A program made the position numbers and the translations under genes. A stretch of DNA of 64,000 bases from JANQJA01 sp040880285 (GTDB lineage: Bacteria > Pseudomonadota > Gammaproteobacteria > Pseudomonadales > Azotimanducaceae). The notes beneath the pieces are model-generated. The model made no database searches and had not been told where the DNA came from. It was given only the letters and a program-made list of their open reading frames with translations. The stretch covers positions 1-64,000 of the forward strand of contig JBBDIT010000051.1 of assembly GCA_040880285.1 (NCBI GenBank), in the 5' to 3' direction. Of the stretch, positions 1 to 9,987 are shown in pieces (within the stretch, counting starts at the first letter, position 1; every line of letters starts with the position of its first letter).

Positions 1-949
1 CTTGTATGGGGGCGCCAGTGGTTGGGTTGGTGAACGTAAAAACCTGCTGTGCCGGGTTGATCCAGGCAGAGTTGGTTGGATTCACAACCGTTGCATCAAC
101 CGCCCGCAGACTATGGGACGTGCGCGTGAAGTTGCGCAGACCATCGCCGTAAACATTTTCACCAGTCAGGACAATAAGGCCGGCCCCGTCTGCGCCACCC
201 ATGACCCGGTCAACATCAGCCTGGTTGCTGCGCAGATTCAATGTCATATCGTCGTTAATGATCCACTCCAGCGACAAGGCCACATTGGTTTCATCACCAC
301 TGTCGAGGTCCGACCCAAACGCGCTGCGCTCTTCCACCCAGCCGTCATGTTCACGCGAGGAACCGGTCAATCGGGCGTTCAGGGTACCGTCGATCAGTGG
401 GCCGGAGATCACACCGTAGAGATCCCGGGTGCCATAAGCACCGACCACTGCTTTGGTTGAAAACTCAAATTCACTGGTGGGCTTTTTGTACAGGAAATTC
501 ATCGCGCCGCCAACGGCATTACGGCCGTACAGCGTACCCTGCGGTCCACGCAGAACCTCAACACGTTCAACGTCCCAGAGCGAACCAATGGTGACAGTAT
601 ACAGATCTTCCGAGTAGATACCGTTCATGTAAGTGGCAACGCCGGGGTCACCACCGAGGTTCCTGAAGTTTCGACCAACGCCACGAACGGTGGAGTCATA
701 CGGCTGAATGGTGGTAGCTGGAATCATATTCTGGAGATCTGACTGGTTTCGAATACCAAAATCGTCAAGCATCTCTGAAGTGAAGGCAGTAATAGAAATT
801 GATGTGTCCTGCACAGAAGACTCTCTGCGCTCGGCGGTCACAACAACCTCTTCGATCTGCCGGGATTGTGCTGCCGATGCCGTAGCGGGCACCAGCAAGG
901 TTGACGCAGCCATTACGGCAACGCCGACACGGCGTATAGATGTGTACAT
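1..949 (-). CDS. TonB-dependent receptor, N-terminal part (cut by window edge)
   Basis: This is an outer-membrane active-transport receptor whose C-terminal barrel lies beyond the left edge; about 316 residues are visible. The ATG at 949 opens a signal peptide (MYTSIRRVGVAVMAAS, then a hydrophobic stretch ending ATASA), followed by a TonB box (IEEVVVTAERRE) and a plug domain with the hallmark VEVLRGPQGTLYGRNAVGGA. It is a clear paralog of the next receptor (1195-4183): the plug segments share DLQN-IPATTIQPYD and NLGGDPGVATY-like blocks. A run of five Gs sits about 6 bases before the ATG and serves as Shine-Dalgarno. Tandem paralogous TBDRs usually take up related substrates; the substrate cannot be read here. 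Family call is secure. Confidence 0.93.
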   Translation of the reverse strand, partial: MYTSIRRVGVAVMAASTLLVPATASAAQSRQIEEVVVTAERRESSVQDTSISITAFTSEMLDDFGIRNQSDLQNMIPATTIQPYDSTVRGVGRNFRNLGGDPGVATYMNGIYSEDLYTVTIGSLWDVERVEVLRGPQGTLYGRNAVGGAMNFLYKKPTSEFEFSTKAVVGAYGTRDLYGVISGPLIDGTLNARLTGSSREHDGWVEERSAFGSDLDSGDETNVALSLEWIINDDMTLNLRSNQADVDRVMGGADGAGLIVLTGENVYGDGLRNFTRTSHSLRAVDATVVNPTNSAWINPAQQVFTFTNPTTGAPIQ

Positions 950-1050
950 GGATTTCCCCCAAAAGTTATCGCTATTGTCTCTGGCCCAAAGTGATTCCCT
1001 TGCGGAATCCAGGACCATGCACCCAACAGTACGGGGACGAAACCCGAAAG

Positions 1051-1070
1051 TAAACCACCGTGGTGGTTTA
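1051..1070. promoter_or_regulatory. Perfect palindrome upstream of first TBDR gene
   Basis: Two 9-base arms, TAAACCACC and GGTGGTTTA, surround a 2-base centre. The site lies about 100 bases before the ATG of the receptor gene at 949 and beyond the terminator of the upstream receptor. With almost no loop it is more likely a dimeric repressor or activator site than an RNA terminator. No regulator gene lies beside it. Confidence 0.45.
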
Positions 1071-1124
1071 TTGAGTTAGTTTTTGTACGGATGCAGACGC
1101 TTGTGACGAAATAAGCGGGCGCAT

Positions 1125-1149
1125 AAAAAAGGGGCCTTGCGGCCCCTTT
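1125..1149 (-). terminator. Rho-independent terminator after second TBDR gene
   Basis: Read on the minus strand, AAAGGGGCC - GCAA - GGCCCC is followed by six Ts. It lies about 45 bases after the stop codon of the frameshifted TBDR gene (stop at 1195-1197) and separates it from the next receptor gene. Confidence 0.9.
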
Positions 1150-1194
1150 CCGGTTACTGCTACCTGGAGGTGCGAGACCTCAATTGGCAAAGAC

Positions 1195-4183
1195 CTAGTA
1201 GCCGCCCAGGCGATAGCGGAACTCAACACCACCCATGCGGGGCAGGGTTGGCACCACACTTCGCAGGTAGTTCTCTGCCTCGCCTTCCCGGTCCATGTTC
1301 CTGATACCGATCTCATCGGTAATGTTGTTAACGAACGCTGCGACGGAGAGGCGCTGATCGGTCGCTGTCCAGGTCACACGTGCGTCCCAACGAGACCAGT
1401 CAGAAGCAGTATCAATGGGGCTGTCAACCAGGTGGAAGCTGATTTCGTCTGTCCAGGCAACGCTGGTCAGGAAGTCAATCGTGCCACTTGCAATATCCCA
1501 TCGATAGTTCGCATAGCCGGCCCACTTCTGTTCCGGAATACGCTGCAGGCGGGCGCCGTTTGTCAGGTTCACCCGTTCAGCCGGAGAGTACAGGGACTCG
1601 GGTGCGAGCGGATTGTTGGTATCGACAATCCCCAGCGAGCCGGTCTCGGTATCGACCAGTTCAGCATCGTACTTCGCATCCGTGTAACTGTAGTTGGCAC
1701 CCAGCGTGAGTTCATCCGTCAGTAACCACAGACCCTCGAATTCAAAGCCCTGGTTAACTGCTTTGGGATGTCCCCTCACCACGGTTGACGGGCCAATAAA
1801 GCTGTTGCCGGAAAATTGCACATGTACGTTTTCATAAGTGTAGTGATACACCGACGCGTTTATCTGCAACGTTCCTTCCAGTAGTTGGCCCTTGTAGCCG
1901 AGTTCGTAGGCGTCGATAGTCTCTGGTTCGTAGGTGGGTGTGCCCGAGAAATAGCCCAGATTGAATCCGCCGCCACGATAACCAGTCGTATTTGACAGAT
2001 AAACCAGGGTGTCGGCGTTGGGTGTCCAGTCCAGATTCACCCGATAAGTCACCTCGTCAAATTTATTTTCAACGGCCCGATAGATGGACTGACTGAACGG
2101 AATGCCCCTGAACCTGATCGGCGCTGCATCAGTTGGTGTACCGTCGGGATTGAGTGCACCAATTGCCACGTTATAGGCAAACAGATTAGCCGAATCCAGG
2201 GCTTCTTCCTGGTACAGGTACAGGTTCTCGAAACCCTTCTTGTCGTCTTCAGCCCAGCGCACTCCCACGGTCAATGCAAACAGCTCATTGATCTGCCACT
2301 CGGCCTGGGCATAAGCCGCCTGTGCGGTGGTCTGGTTCTCGGTGTTCCAGATAAAGCTGGTGCCGTCCGATGCCGGCCCGGAAGGCGCGTTGCCTAACCC
2401 AAACCCTGGCGTATCGCCATTCCATGGTCCCTCCAGGAAACACAGTGCCGTAATGCTGGGATCGGAAAAGGCGGCCACCGGAATGGCACCGGTAATATCC
2501 GGGACCGTGCCATCGGTACCAAAGGTCGTGGAGTTGAAGATGGTATTGATGGGATTGCCCTGGCAAGCATCTCGTGCTGAAGCCCATCCAACCTGATCCA
2601 TGGCAAGCGGCACGACAGGATCGGTGCCCAGCTCCGCGGCACTGGTCGCAAACACCGTTCTGGCAGTCTGCCAATCGAAGTAACGGTTACCCGGAACCGG
2701 GCTGAAGCCGAAAGTCGGGTAGGTCGCCGGTGAGTTATACCGCTGCATACCAGTGGACCAGAAGTCTAATCGCTGGTCGATCTGGTTTTCATAATGGAAC
2801 AGGCCCGTCGTCAGAGTGATGTCATCACCAATGTCGATAAACGCCTGTAGCTCATGCTGGAAGTTTTCGTTTTCCTGGTTTGCATGGAACTGCATATCGA
2901 GATCATTGCTGGATCGATCATCGTCGGTGACACGCGTATACAGGTAATCGGTGTAGGCGCCGATATACTTGATGGTCATCCAGTCAGTTACATCCCATGA
3001 AATGTTGAGATAGCCTGCCTGATGGTCAAAACCCTCGTTATTCAATCCGTTGGTTTCCGCCAGCAGGTCATCTCCGGTCAATTCCGGCAAGGACCTGCCG
3101 TCACCAATATACGCGGTATCTGCAATCGCCTGGTTGTGTCCGAAGGCAAAGTTGGGCCTTGCAAAGCCGCTGGCAACCGGGTCGACACCGGGAACTACAC
3201 GCTGACCGGTACGGCTAATGCCATTATAGTTGAAGGAGAAGGTCGGCCAGGCCGGCGACGGTACAGTTCGGCGTGGTGCGATCTGTCAGGCTCGCACAGG
3301 GAATGGTGGTATCGACTGCGCGATAGCCAAAGACCCTGGCTGAGGTATTGCGTTTGCCACCAGTCACTTCATCGAGGGCCCCGGCCGCTTCACTGACCAC
3401 AATGGTACCGGCACCCTGGGCGCTGGTGATGATGCGGCGGAAGCTGCGTTCGTTACCACGCAGGTCAACCGTAAAATTGTCAGTCGGTGTCCAACGCAAT
3501 GCGAGGGCATAGTTCTCGTCGCCGTAGGCGTCAAGTGCCGGGCCACCGCCGAGGTCTTTTACCGTGCCTTCGCGTTCACGATGCACGCCGGTAAACCTGG
3601 CGGCCAGCTTGTCTTCGATGAGCGGTGCGTTGAAGAAACCGTAAAGTTCTGCGGTGCCGTAGTTGCCAACGACGCTACGAATCTCGGCGGAGACGTCCTG
3701 GGTGGGTTTGGCTGTGTGGAAATTGACCGCGCCCCCGACCCCGTTTCGTCCATACAGTGTTCCTTGTGGCCCCCGCAGTACCTCGATGCGCTCGATATCG
3801 TAGAGGCCGCCCTCGGTCGATGCGATACCGAAGTCTTCCGAATAAGCACCGTTGAAGTAAGTTGCAACCCCTGGGTCACCACCCAGCGCACGGAATACCC
3901 GTCCAACACCGCGAATCGAGATATCGTAGGGTTGGATGGTGGTGGCTGGAATGTAATTCTGCAGGTCTTCCTGGTTGCGAAGACCGAAGTCCTCAATCAT
4001 TTGGTCATTAAATGCCGTAATGGAGATCGCGGTATCCTGGACTGTTGATTCCCGCCGCTCAGCGGTTACCACAACTTCCTCGATACGCTTACGTTCACCC
4101 TCGGCAGAGTAGGCTGTTTGAGGCACGAGGATTGACGCTGCACAAAGTGCCGCGGTCCCCAGGCCAAAGTAGCGGATAGCCAT
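1195..4183 (-). pseudogene. TonB-dependent receptor broken by a single-base frameshift
   Basis: This is one receptor gene of about 995 codons read in two frames. The first frame (4183 to about 3250) carries the signal peptide, the TonB box IEEVVVTAERRE and the plug motif IEVLRGPQGTLYGRNGVGGA. The second frame (about 3250 to 1195) carries the 22-strand barrel and ends with FRYRLGGY. The span is a multiple of three plus one. Removing one base from the GGCCGACC stretch near 3241-3248 restores a continuous reading ...GLATFSFNYNG..., so one extra base explains the break. Both halves are well conserved, which favours a sequencing or assembly error or a very recent mutation over an old pseudogene. 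It is paralogous to the receptor at 1-949 and is followed by a strong terminator. Leader: five Gs before ATG 4183. Confidence 0.88.
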
Positions 4184-4494
4184 CGTATTCCCCCTAAGTT
4201 ATCGTTATTTGCCACATTTATTGCCCGCCTACCATACCCGCGTCAGGTCTGGCAAGTGGCCTGACGCAACGATAAGCGCTCAGCGCGTGCTTGTAAACTA
4301 CTAAAAATCAGTAAAATACAAGGCGTTAGCTTAATTCCTGGGATTGATGGGGTATCTTGCAGCGAGGGCAGGACTTACCCTGACCTGAACATCTATTATT
4401 CAACTATTATTGATTCAACGCGGGAATCAATTTCGACCAGCTGGCCCGTTGTCAGCTGGTTCTTCTCTGAGGGAAGCCGTCTGGAGGTGAAGCA
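4184..4494. promoter_or_regulatory. Divergent promoter region with dyad and leader hairpin
   Basis: This 311-base stretch between the TBDR start (4183, minus) and the phosphoesterase start (4495, plus) holds no gene. At 4290-4322 there is a symmetric dyad: arms CTTGTA and TACAAG with inner arms TACT and AGTA at equal offsets. At 4240-4267 an 8-bp perfect hairpin (GCGTCAGG with CCTGACGC, 12-base loop) would lie in the TBDR mRNA leader. The leader end (AACTTA then GGGGG, ATG) closely matches that of the receptor at 949. Operator and leader roles are inferred. Confidence 0.4.
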
Positions 4495-5616
4495 GTGACA
4501 GAATCCAGGGCCGGTATCAAAGCGCATGGCGTGGAAAAGCAGGAACGAACCACGCGCCAACGTGTATGGAACCGGTTTCTAATTACGGCGCTCGCGCTGC
4601 ATGTACCAGTCTACTTTTATCCGATCTTGCGGTTGTGTTATTGGCTGGAGTTACCCGGCTGGCTAACAGTGGCAGTTTTTTTGCCTATTGCCGGCAGCCA
4701 GATTATCAGCCGACTGTATTTGCGCGGCGATACCCGCACCTGGGCCATCGCCTATCGTAAATTCGCTGATTTCTGGCTCGGTCTGAGCCCGCTATTGTTG
4801 ATGACGCTTTTAGTGTTCGAAGCACTGATCCTGTTTATTCCGATATCAACGGTTACCGCCGCCGCGATGGTGATCGCAATCTCCTCTCTGGTCGCTATTT
4901 ACGGTGTGGTCAATGCGTTGTCGCCGACGGTCAAAACAATCTCATTATGCTCACAAAAATTGACCGGGCCAGTACGGTTTGTCCAGATTACCGACGTCCA
5001 TATTGGTTCACGTAGTGAGAAGTTCCTGGAACAGGTGATTGCGAAGGTCAATGGGATAAATCCGGACTTCCTTTGTATTACGGGTGATTTTATCGATGCC
5101 TCCGGCGTGCCTGAATCCAGCCTTGCCTCACTCAAAACTGTGACCTGCCCGATTTATTTCAGTATCGGAAATCATGAGAAGTACGAGGACCTTGATGAAA
5201 TACTGGCAAGGCTGACGAGGCTTGGTGTTACGGTGTTGCGGAACGACACGCTCAATTTCCGCGATGACTTGCAGGTGATCGGTATAGATGACATGGATGA
5301 TCCAAACCAGGTGGCGCGTGAATTGGGACAGGTGGTCGTTGACTCACATGCGTTTGTCCTACTGTTGTATCATCGGCCACGCGGTCTCGAGGCGGCCGCT
5401 GCCGCAGGTGTCGATCTGATGTTGAGCGGCCATACGCACAACGGCCAGATCGTCCCGTTCAACCTGGTGGTCGGGCGGATATTTGATCGCATCGCCGGGA
5501 TGTACGAACATGGTACTGCACGCTTGTATGTCTCGCAGGGTACCGGTACCTGGGGTCCTGTGATGCGCGTGGGTACGCGAAGCGAGGTTACACTGTTTGA
5601 AATTTCACCCCATTAA
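4495..5616 (+). CDS. Membrane-anchored calcineurin-like metallophosphoesterase (YkuE/YaeI-like)
   Basis: Residues about 20-145 form four hydrophobic membrane segments. The rest is a metallophosphoesterase domain with all dimetal motifs: D-x-H at ITDVHIG (D167, H169), GDFIDAS, GNHEKYED and GHTHNGQ (H313, H315). Members of the YaeI/YkuE group hydrolyse phosphoesters such as lipid A precursors or UDP-linked intermediates at the membrane; the substrate here is unknown. A GTG start at 4495 has a good GGAGG eight bases upstream. The next gene begins 21 bases after the stop, so it may be co-transcribed with the acyl-CoA dehydrogenase without an obvious functional link. Confidence 0.9.
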   Translation: MTESRAGIKAHGVEKQERTTRQRVWNRFLITALALHVPVYFYPILRLCYWLELPGWLTVAVFLPIAGSQIISRLYLRGDTRTWAIAYRKFADFWLGLSPLLLMTLLVFEALILFIPISTVTAAAMVIAISSLVAIYGVVNALSPTVKTISLCSQKLTGPVRFVQITDVHIGSRSEKFLEQVIAKVNGINPDFLCITGDFIDASGVPESSLASLKTVTCPIYFSIGNHEKYEDLDEILARLTRLGVTVLRNDTLNFRDDLQVIGIDDMDDPNQVARELGQVVVDSHAFVLLLYHRPRGLEAAAAAGVDLMLSGHTHNGQIVPFNLVVGRIFDRIAGMYEHGTARLYVSQGTGTWGPVMRVGTRSEVTLFEISPH

Positions 5617-5637
5617 TCATGAAGTAGAGAGTAGACG

Positions 5638-6816
5638 ATGTCATTAGAAGCCTTTAGAGATGAGACCCGGGAGTGGTTGGAGATGAATTGTCCTGCGTCA
5701 ATGCGCACGCCCATGGTGCCGGACGAGTTTCCTGCCGGTGGACGCAACGTCCAATTCAGGAATCCCGAAACCAAAGTCTGGATGGACCTGTGCGCAGAAA
5801 AGGGGTTTACGGTTCCGACCTGGCCCACCGAGTATGGTGGTGCGGGCCTTGATTCGGACCAGAATCGCGTCCTGCGAGAGGAGATGGCAAGGATTGATGC
5901 ACGAACACCGTTGACGGGCATGGGTATCTCCATGATTGGGCCTGCCCTGTTGGAATTTGGTAACGACGAGCAAAAGGCGGAGCACTTGCCGAAAATCGCC
6001 AGAGGCGAAATCTGGTGGTGTCAGGGGTACAGCGAACCCAATGCAGGCTCCGATCTGGCCAGCCTTGCCACCAAGGCGGTGGTGGATGGTGATGATTACG
6101 TTATCAACGGCCAGAAGATCTGGACTTCAGGGGCTGATATGGCCGACTGGATCTATTGTCTGGTCCGAACCGATTTCGAATCCAAACACAATGGCATTAC
6201 GTTCATCCTGTTCGATATGGCCTCACCTGGTGTCAGCGTCAAACCAATCAAGTTAATCAGTGGTATGTCACCTTTTTGTGAGACATTTTTTGAAGATGTA
6301 CGTGTGCCACGCAAGAATGTTGTCGGTACGGTAAACGAAGGCTGGACGGTCGCCAAACGGTTACTGCAGTACGAACGCACCTCGATCGGTGGTGGTATGG
6401 GTGGTGGCCAACGAACCAGGCCGTTATCGCAACTGGCCATGGACTATGTGGGGATGGCAGAAGGTAAGCTTGCTGACGCGGCCCTGCGAGACGGTATCGT
6501 CGTGCAGTCAATGAATGATCGCGCCTTCGGACTGACGGTGCGTCGCAACCAGGAAGAATCAAAATCGACGCAAGCGCCCAGCTTCGTATCATCAATGTTC
6601 AAGTATTACGGCACGGAGCAGAACAAGAGTCGATATGAATTGATGCTCGGTGCGCTCGGCACGCAAATGCTTGGTTGGGAAGGTGACGGCTTCGACGATG
6701 AAGAACTCTCCCATACCAGGGCGTGGCTTCGTAGCAAGGCAAACTCAATCGAGGGTGGGACATCGGAGGTACAGCTCAATATTATCGCCAAGCGTGTTCT
6801 CGGCCTGCCTGACTGA
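5638..6816 (+). CDS. Acyl-CoA dehydrogenase
   Basis: FAD enzyme of the acyl-CoA dehydrogenase superfamily (392 aa, normal length), expected to introduce a C2-C3 double bond in an acyl-CoA. The flavin signature YSEPNAGSDLAS lies at about 131-142, with WTSGADMADW just after it. Near the C-terminus the IEGGTSEVQ block lacks the YEG glutamate of medium-chain enzymes, as in the steroid- and branched-substrate subgroup, where the base sits elsewhere. Its stop overlaps the start of the CoA-transferase by one base (TGATG), showing translational coupling. Together they suggest activation by CoA transfer followed by oxidation of an unusual acid. Substrate not readable. Confidence 0.92.
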   Translation: MSLEAFRDETREWLEMNCPASMRTPMVPDEFPAGGRNVQFRNPETKVWMDLCAEKGFTVPTWPTEYGGAGLDSDQNRVLREEMARIDARTPLTGMGISMIGPALLEFGNDEQKAEHLPKIARGEIWWCQGYSEPNAGSDLASLATKAVVDGDDYVINGQKIWTSGADMADWIYCLVRTDFESKHNGITFILFDMASPGVSVKPIKLISGMSPFCETFFEDVRVPRKNVVGTVNEGWTVAKRLLQYERTSIGGGMGGGQRTRPLSQLAMDYVGMAEGKLADAALRDGIVVQSMNDRAFGLTVRRNQEESKSTQAPSFVSSMFKYYGTEQNKSRYELMLGALGTQMLGWEGDGFDDEELSHTRAWLRSKANSIEGGTSEVQLNIIAKRVLGLPD

Positions 6817-8012
6817 TGACTGACTCGGTGGGCCTTACGGGCATTACGGTCCTTGACCTGGGCCAGATCTACAACGGTCCCTATGCCACCTTCCTGATGG
6901 CCATGGCGGGGGCCCGGGTGATCAAGGTTGAGTCGCTTGTGGGTGAAACCCTGCGGGGCCGTGGCGAGAAGAGTTCGGCAGCCTATCCGTTTGCGATGCT
7001 GAACCAGAACAAGGAATCCATCACCCTCAATTTGAAATCCGAGGCAGGCAGGGAGCTATTTTTGAAGCTGGTGGCACAGGCTGATGTCGTGGTGGAGAAT
7101 TTTTCGCCGGATACGATGGCGAAGCTGGGCCTGGGTGCGGACGTATTACTGGCCACCAATCCCCGACTGATCTACGCGGCAGGGTCAGGCTACGGACGAG
7201 ATGGGCGTCATCGCGATTATCTGGCAATGGACATTACGGTGCAGGCCATGTCCGGCATCATGAGCACGACTGGCACCAGTGATATGCCACCGATGAAAGC
7301 CGGCCCTGCTATTTGTGATTTTTTGGGTGGAGTCCATCTTTATGGGGCGGTTGTCACCAAACTGTTTGAGCGCGAACGAACCGGTAAAGGGGCGGTACTT
7401 GATGTCGCGATGCAAGATGCGGTCTTGCCGACCCTGGCAACGCTGGTGGGTGCCTATTATTATCACGGTGAAACCCTGCAGGAGAGAACCGGCAATCGCC
7501 ATCCGGCGCTCACTATGGCGCCTTACAATGTCTATCCGACAATCGACGGGCATGTGGCGATTATCTGTGTTCGCGACGGCCACTGGCGTGCGCTTGCTAC
7601 CGCCATGGGATTCGACGATCTCCTCGGCCGAGAAGACTTGTCCAATATGGCAGGTCGGGCTGCCGCGATGGCAGAAGTGGACGAACGTGTGAGCGCCTGG
7701 ACCAGCGCCCGGACCAGGGCTGACGTGATTGACATCTTGCAAGCGGCGCGCGTCCCAAGCGCGGTCGTCAGGAATGTGGAAGAGGTCATCAATGACGTTC
7801 ACTTGCATGAACGTGGAATGCTGCATCGCGTGATGCATCCGGTGTTGGGAGAAATAACCTTGCCTGATTCACCAATCAATGTCGCGTCAGGTCGACAAAC
7901 GAGTCCCCATCCCGCGCCGGCACTGGGGCAGCACAATCACAAGGTCTATAGCGAAATGCTGGCATTGGATGAAAAAGAAATCGAGCGATTGTCCGAGCAG
8001 GGTGTACTTTAG
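6816..8012 (+). CDS. CaiB/BaiF-type class III CoA-transferase
   Basis: Moves CoA between carboxylic acids in the cytoplasm. The 398-residue length is typical of the formyl-CoA transferase / alpha-methylacyl-CoA racemase family. An aspartate at position 168 (AICDFLGG) matches the catalytic Asp169 that forms the acyl-aspartyl anhydride in this family. The N-terminal Rossmann part contains VIKVESLVGETLRG and LNLKSEAGRELFLKL. It overlaps the dehydrogenase upstream by one base and almost certainly forms an operon with it. A racemase function is possible; sequence alone does not separate the two. Confidence 0.9.
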   Translation: MTDSVGLTGITVLDLGQIYNGPYATFLMAMAGARVIKVESLVGETLRGRGEKSSAAYPFAMLNQNKESITLNLKSEAGRELFLKLVAQADVVVENFSPDTMAKLGLGADVLLATNPRLIYAAGSGYGRDGRHRDYLAMDITVQAMSGIMSTTGTSDMPPMKAGPAICDFLGGVHLYGAVVTKLFERERTGKGAVLDVAMQDAVLPTLATLVGAYYYHGETLQERTGNRHPALTMAPYNVYPTIDGHVAIICVRDGHWRALATAMGFDDLLGREDLSNMAGRAAAMAEVDERVSAWTSARTRADVIDILQAARVPSAVVRNVEEVINDVHLHERGMLHRVMHPVLGEITLPDSPINVASGRQTSPHPAPALGQHNHKVYSEMLALDEKEIERLSEQGVL

Positions 8013-8017
8013 GAAGG

Positions 8018-9856
8018 TTAACTGGTGCCGGTCAGATCGTCGAAACTCTTTGTCCTGTCCTGGCGAAGTCTCGTCACAACCTGTGCCAGCGTGTCTTCAA
8101 ACTCGATACCCTCATCTTGTATCTCTCCCTGGCCGGCAACCAGCAGTTGCGCCAACTGCTCATTGGTATACTCGCCAATCTTGGTGCCGGCACGATTGAC
8201 GAAAATCATTTTGTTTGTTGCAGGAATTCTCACGGCAAGTTTGCACTCTTCCAGTTGACTATCGGGGCCTGGCAGCTTCAACCATGCACCTATGGCGAGT
8301 TCCTCGACCTGTTTGCGGGCCTCGATGATGATCTGTGCGTTCTCCTCCTTCTGCGCTTCCAGTGCCGCCTGTTCGAGTCGGGTCGCCCTTGCTGACTCTC
8401 TTCGCTGCCTGTCTTGCTCCTGTTTCAGTCTTTCAAGTTCTGCGGCCTTTGCCTCCGCTTTCCTTTGAGCCTCTTCTCGCGCCCGTTCTTCGCGGGTCAA
8501 TTCTGCCTTGCGTTCTGCCATGCGTTTGATTTGCCGGTCATGTTCTTCCACGAGTCCCTGGTAGAACGTCCTGAAGGTTGTGCTGAATACCGCATCGTGG
8601 TTCAGGGCCTTAACAATACCTGATGACAGGTAATAGGCGAGTTCATCAAACCCCCTTTGCATAACTTTCATGCCATTTCGGTTGGTGAACAGCAATTGTT
8701 TGACGTCTTCGAGCTTGAGTACCAATTTGATGCGGATGACGACATCGTCAGATTCGTAAATGAACCATTGGCCAGGTCCCATCGCATTGACTTTTCGCAT
8801 CAAAAGTCGGCTGACTTTTGATCGGACCGAGATTTCTTCTTCACACTCGATCGGGTCAAATTCCACGAATTCCAGAGGCTGCCCCGAGATGATCTGCACC
8901 TGTTCTGATTCAATAATTTCGAGTGCTGCCTGGGCCGCATCCGTGTTGTGTTCAAGGGCAACTAACAATTCGCGTATTTCGCCAGGCAAGTGTTCCACGA
9001 TGCGGTACAGCTTCTGCTTTTCTCGCTGCACCTGGGTTTCGTCTTCACTTGTGATGGGCTGGTAGGTCCAGATGATTGTTTCGGTCAGCTTGCCAGCGCG
9101 AAAGCATTCTTCGCTGTCTACACCCTTGGTCAGCACGATCAATTGGATTGAGTCATACCAGGGACCTTGTAAGAACGAAACGATGTCAGCGGTAAGCCTC
9201 TTGCCTGCCATGGCCCGATTAATGATGTTGGCGGTAATATTCTTGGACTGCTGGGATCGCACAAGACCAGTTTCAGAAGCGGCAAGCCGCTGCTCGAGCT
9301 TGTTAATCCGTCCTTGTTCCTTTGTGAGAAACGCGACGAGGTTGGCCTCAAGTTGGTCAATGTCGGGATTGCCGGTGCGCAGGGCCTCAATTATCTCCTG
9401 TGTTTTGTGGTATAGAGTCTCTCCGGACTTGCCGAGGTTTGATGCCCAACCGATCATGGCCTCGACAAGATGGTCGAGTATGGTGAGGATCGAAGCACCG
9501 TTACCAAAAGGCAGATCCGGCTGACGCAGGAGTGCAATCGCCAGCTGCGGCAATGCAAACCTGAGCTGTTGTGCGATTTCTACTTCCAGATCGGAGAGGG
9601 AGAAGATCACCTTGGTGCAGTCATCGATCGAGGCAATGATCGAATGTTCGACCTCGCCGAGGATAAGGCCCGGCTGTTCGTTTTTGATAATTGCCAGCAG
9701 TGGCGAGTTACCAGCCATCGCCTCCGTCGGTAAGTCGGCAAGAATCGACACAAGTCGCTCGCGATCTAGCGCTGCCTCGCCGGATCTTGATTTCGCGTAC
9801 TTGTTCGTCAACGCCCTTTCGATGGCGTCAACGTTTGTGGAAGTCTCGTTCATCAT
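8018..9856 (-). CDS. DUF1631-family protein with duplicated C-terminal module
   Basis: A 612-residue protein of unknown function that I assign to DUF1631 from the SPLL start, the paired helices around ILDHLVEAMIGW, and the pattern W-YDSIQL-...-GVDSEE before a conserved LP. Residues about 360-425 (GPGQWFIYES ... LLFTNRNGMKV) and 521-590 (AIGAWLKLPG ... IFVNRAGTKI) are two copies of one beta-rich module. They are separated by a highly charged coiled coil at about 435-520, rich in E, K, R and A. No signal peptide or membrane segment is seen. It ends 5 bases from the CoA-transferase stop (convergent). Family members are often linked to PilZ-like regulators, but no function is established. Confidence 0.75.
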   Translation of the reverse strand: MMNETSTNVDAIERALTNKYAKSRSGEAALDRERLVSILADLPTEAMAGNSPLLAIIKNEQPGLILGEVEHSIIASIDDCTKVIFSLSDLEVEIAQQLRFALPQLAIALLRQPDLPFGNGASILTILDHLVEAMIGWASNLGKSGETLYHKTQEIIEALRTGNPDIDQLEANLVAFLTKEQGRINKLEQRLAASETGLVRSQQSKNITANIINRAMAGKRLTADIVSFLQGPWYDSIQLIVLTKGVDSEECFRAGKLTETIIWTYQPITSEDETQVQREKQKLYRIVEHLPGEIRELLVALEHNTDAAQAALEIIESEQVQIISGQPLEFVEFDPIECEEEISVRSKVSRLLMRKVNAMGPGQWFIYESDDVVIRIKLVLKLEDVKQLLFTNRNGMKVMQRGFDELAYYLSSGIVKALNHDAVFSTTFRTFYQGLVEEHDRQIKRMAERKAELTREERAREEAQRKAEAKAAELERLKQEQDRQRRESARATRLEQAALEAQKEENAQIIIEARKQVEELAIGAWLKLPGPDSQLEECKLAVRIPATNKMIFVNRAGTKIGEYTNEQLAQLLVAGQGEIQDEGIEFEDTLAQVVTRLRQDRTKSFDDLTGTS

Positions 9857-9987
9857 CCCTGAGCGCCTGGCCGGGGATTAGATATTACCAGCCTGACCGC
9901 CTGATCAATAGCCATAACCGATGAGTATACGCGGCGCTTGATATATACTCCCGGTCCTCATTTCACGGCTAACAAGAGACCCTGGCT

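Noticed and set aside
2..460. Plus-strand frame of 152 codons at the left edge
   Set aside because: Antisense to the well-conserved plug domain of the receptor.
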